Assembly: GCA_947629295.1 (NCBI GenBank)
Contig: CANRDH010000090.1
Location: 1-6,471 of the forward strand
DNA length: 6,471 bases
Direction of reading: 5' to 3'
Origin: an uncultured Clostridia bacterium
Lineage (GTDB): Bacteria; Bacillota; Clostridia; Oscillospirales; Acutalibacteraceae
Shown one piece after another: positions 5,099-6,471 of this stretch. Under the pieces are notes generated by a model. The model was not told where the DNA came from, did no database searches, and saw only the letters and a list, made by a program, of their open reading frames with translations. The first letter of the stretch is position 1. Each line of letters starts with the position of its first letter. A program made the position numbers and the translations under genes.

Positions 5099-6397
5099 AT
5101 GATGAAATATTTTAAGATTGCCTATGATATGATTAAAAATAAATTTGTACTTACATTAATAATCACAATTGAAATGGCTGTGTTTTTGATACTCTGCAAT
5201 ACTGTTGCAGGAACATATAACAGTAAGAATATGCTGTATGAGCCGTATAAAGACATACTTAAGAATAACAGCGGAGTAGTGTTTATGCTTGATGATACAT
5301 TAGAGCACGATGAGTGCGATAATGCGGAAATTGAAAAGCTGCGACATGACGGATATCTTGATGATGAGGATGTCATAGATTATCTGCAAAAAAATCTTGA
5401 GGGTGATGTTAAAATTTATTACAATTCACAGCTTGAGTTCTGGGAGGACGATCATATGGCTCCACATTCTGCTTTGCCCATGGACGAGGGGGAATTGGTA
5501 GATTATATCCTTCTTGATGATGAGATATTCAAAAAATACAGACTGCCTCTTGCGGAGGGAAGATGGGCGTCATCCGAGAAAAATTCTTCCGGTGAAACAG
5601 AAGTTGTTGTATCCGGGGGAACTGATACAAAGTTAAATGAATTATACGTTACTCCTGCCGGAAAATTCAGGGTTGTCGGTATCCTGACGGACAATACTTA
5701 TGAACCGCCGGGGAGCGGGTATTTATCTGATGATAATAATAAAGAGGGATTGTTCTCATTTTATGAAGCGTTTGACGCAAATGTAAGCATGGCGGGACCG
5801 TTCATAATTGCCGACAGAAAGCTTGTTGATTACAAGGAAGACAAGTATAAAAAATTTAACTGTACAACGGAACCGGTGTGGTTTGTTTCATACGGAAGCG
5901 GACTTGATGAGGAAGCAATAAAGAGAAATAATGATTTGCTGAAAACCATCGGATATTTTGATGATGACAAGGATTTTTCGACTTTATCCGAAGATACGGA
6001 GAATACGATAAATAATATATACATCGGTATGCTGCCCATGATTATTGCTGCGGCGGTTGTTATTCTGTCGGGACTTATCGGATCTGCCGCCATGACTGCG
6101 ATAAGGCAGATGAAAACCTTCGGAATATTCTTTATATGCGGCTGCCGTTGGAGGGACTGTATAAAAATTATCAGTGCAAATCTGGTTATAATTCTCGGTA
6201 TGTCGGTAGTACTTGCGGTATTGGGTATTTACGGAATGTGGGCTATGAATTTTGAGTATCTTATAGGCCTGTCATTCGGATGGAACAATTTTGTTATAAG
6301 TGTAGTGATTCTTGCGGCTATGTATCTGCTGTCAATCATACTGCCGCATAATATAATAAAAAGCTCATCACCTGTGGAAACGATAAAGGAGAATTGA
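5099..6397 (+). CDS. ABC transporter permease, FtsX/MacB-like, second of a pair
   Basis: A 432-residue partner of the preceding permease, with the same layout: helix at about 16-38, an outer domain of about 270 residues, then helices near 313-333, 357-382 and 398-416. The outer domain shows the MacB core pattern more clearly: AEGRW (152-156), EVVVSGG (168-174) and FRVVGIL (190-196). Its first part is strikingly acidic (LDDTLEHDECD, DDEDVIDY, WEDDH). The coupling loop is IRQMKTFGIFFICGCRWRD, and the tail SPVETIKEN resembles the common FtsX ending. The start is one base past the previous stop, with AAAAGGAG before it. Two ATGs stand side by side (5099 and 5102), and the second gives the better 8-base spacing. 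This coupling says the permeases are made together. The two proteins differ clearly in sequence, so they form a heteromeric transporter rather than a recent duplicate. Substrate unknown. Confidence 0.87.
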   Translation: MMKYFKIAYDMIKNKFVLTLIITIEMAVFLILCNTVAGTYNSKNMLYEPYKDILKNNSGVVFMLDDTLEHDECDNAEIEKLRHDGYLDDEDVIDYLQKNLEGDVKIYYNSQLEFWEDDHMAPHSALPMDEGELVDYILLDDEIFKKYRLPLAEGRWASSEKNSSGETEVVVSGGTDTKLNELYVTPAGKFRVVGILTDNTYEPPGSGYLSDDNNKEGLFSFYEAFDANVSMAGPFIIADRKLVDYKEDKYKKFNCTTEPVWFVSYGSGLDEEAIKRNNDLLKTIGYFDDDKDFSTLSEDTENTINNIYIGMLPMIIAAAVVILSGLIGSAAMTAIRQMKTFGIFFICGCRWRDCIKIISANLVIILGMSVVLAVLGIYGMWAMNFEYLIGLSFGWNNFVISVVILAAMYLLSIILPHNIIKSSSPVETIKEN

Positions 6398-6401
6398 TAT
6401 T

Positions 6402-6471
6402 ATGATAGAAATAAGAAACCTTACTAAGACGTATAATTACAAAAAATCCAATGCGTTTACAGCCCTCAAGG
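6402..6471 (+). CDS. ABC transporter ATP-binding protein, N-terminal part
   Basis: The first 23 codons of an ATPase that continues past the right edge. MIEIRNLTKTYNYKKSNAFTALK is the standard opening of a MacB/LolD-type ABC ATPase, with the aromatic residue that stacks on adenine at Y11 or nearby. It starts 4 bases after the second permease stop. The AAAGGAG before it (ending at 6391) lies partly inside the permease gene, with a 10-base gap. It is most likely the engine for the two permeases. Walker A and the rest of the domain are outside the window, so intactness cannot be judged. Confidence 0.85.
   Translation, partial: MIEIRNLTKTYNYKKSNAFTALK

Overview
The window looks like chromosomal DNA from a low-to-moderate GC Gram-positive anaerobe of the Clostridia, most likely a Ruminococcus-like member of the Oscillospiraceae. 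This placement is an inference. It rests on strong AGGAGG-type ribosome sites, TTGACA/TATAAT-type promoters, the style of the secreted protein's signal peptide, and a clostridial mix of genes (divergent LysA-like decarboxylase, family 4 uracil-DNA glycosylase, FtsX-like two-permease ABC system). No rRNA, tRNA, CRISPR array or intact insertion sequence was seen.

Left part (1-2080), minus strand: the first 76 codons of an exported protein run off the left edge. A clear promoter (TTGACT, 17 bases, TAAAAT) lies about 195 bases upstream of its start, so the transcript has an unusually long leader that can fold. A gene-free stretch follows (460-683). Then comes a complete PLP-dependent, diaminopimelate-decarboxylase-like gene with its own promoter (TTGACA, 18 bases, TAGTAT) and a well-formed rho-independent terminator.

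Middle part (2081-3245), plus strand: a 117-residue, three-helix membrane protein of DUF5658 type is followed by a family 4 [4Fe-4S] uracil-DNA glycosylase. A promoter whose -10 box covers the first possible ATG of the glycosylase shows that translation should start at 2592. A hairpin at 3209-3236 probably ends this transcript.

Right part (3246-6471): a disturbed zone holds a near-perfect 13-bp hairpin, an unassigned open frame without a start codon, and the last 75 codons of an ABC ATPase cut exactly inside its LSGGQ signature. After a leader with repeated TGACCAA/GTTTGGT elements come two tightly coupled FtsX/MacB-like permeases. A new ABC ATPase then starts 4 bases after the second permease and leaves the window. 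The two permeases and this ATPase should form one exporter or mechanotransmission-type ABC complex. The ATPase remnant upstream suggests that the locus once carried another ATPase copy, or is built from a rearranged duplicate. Nothing here is a clearly new biological system. The most unusual parts are the ATPase breakpoint zone, the repeat-bearing leader of the permease operon, and the long leader of the secreted protein.
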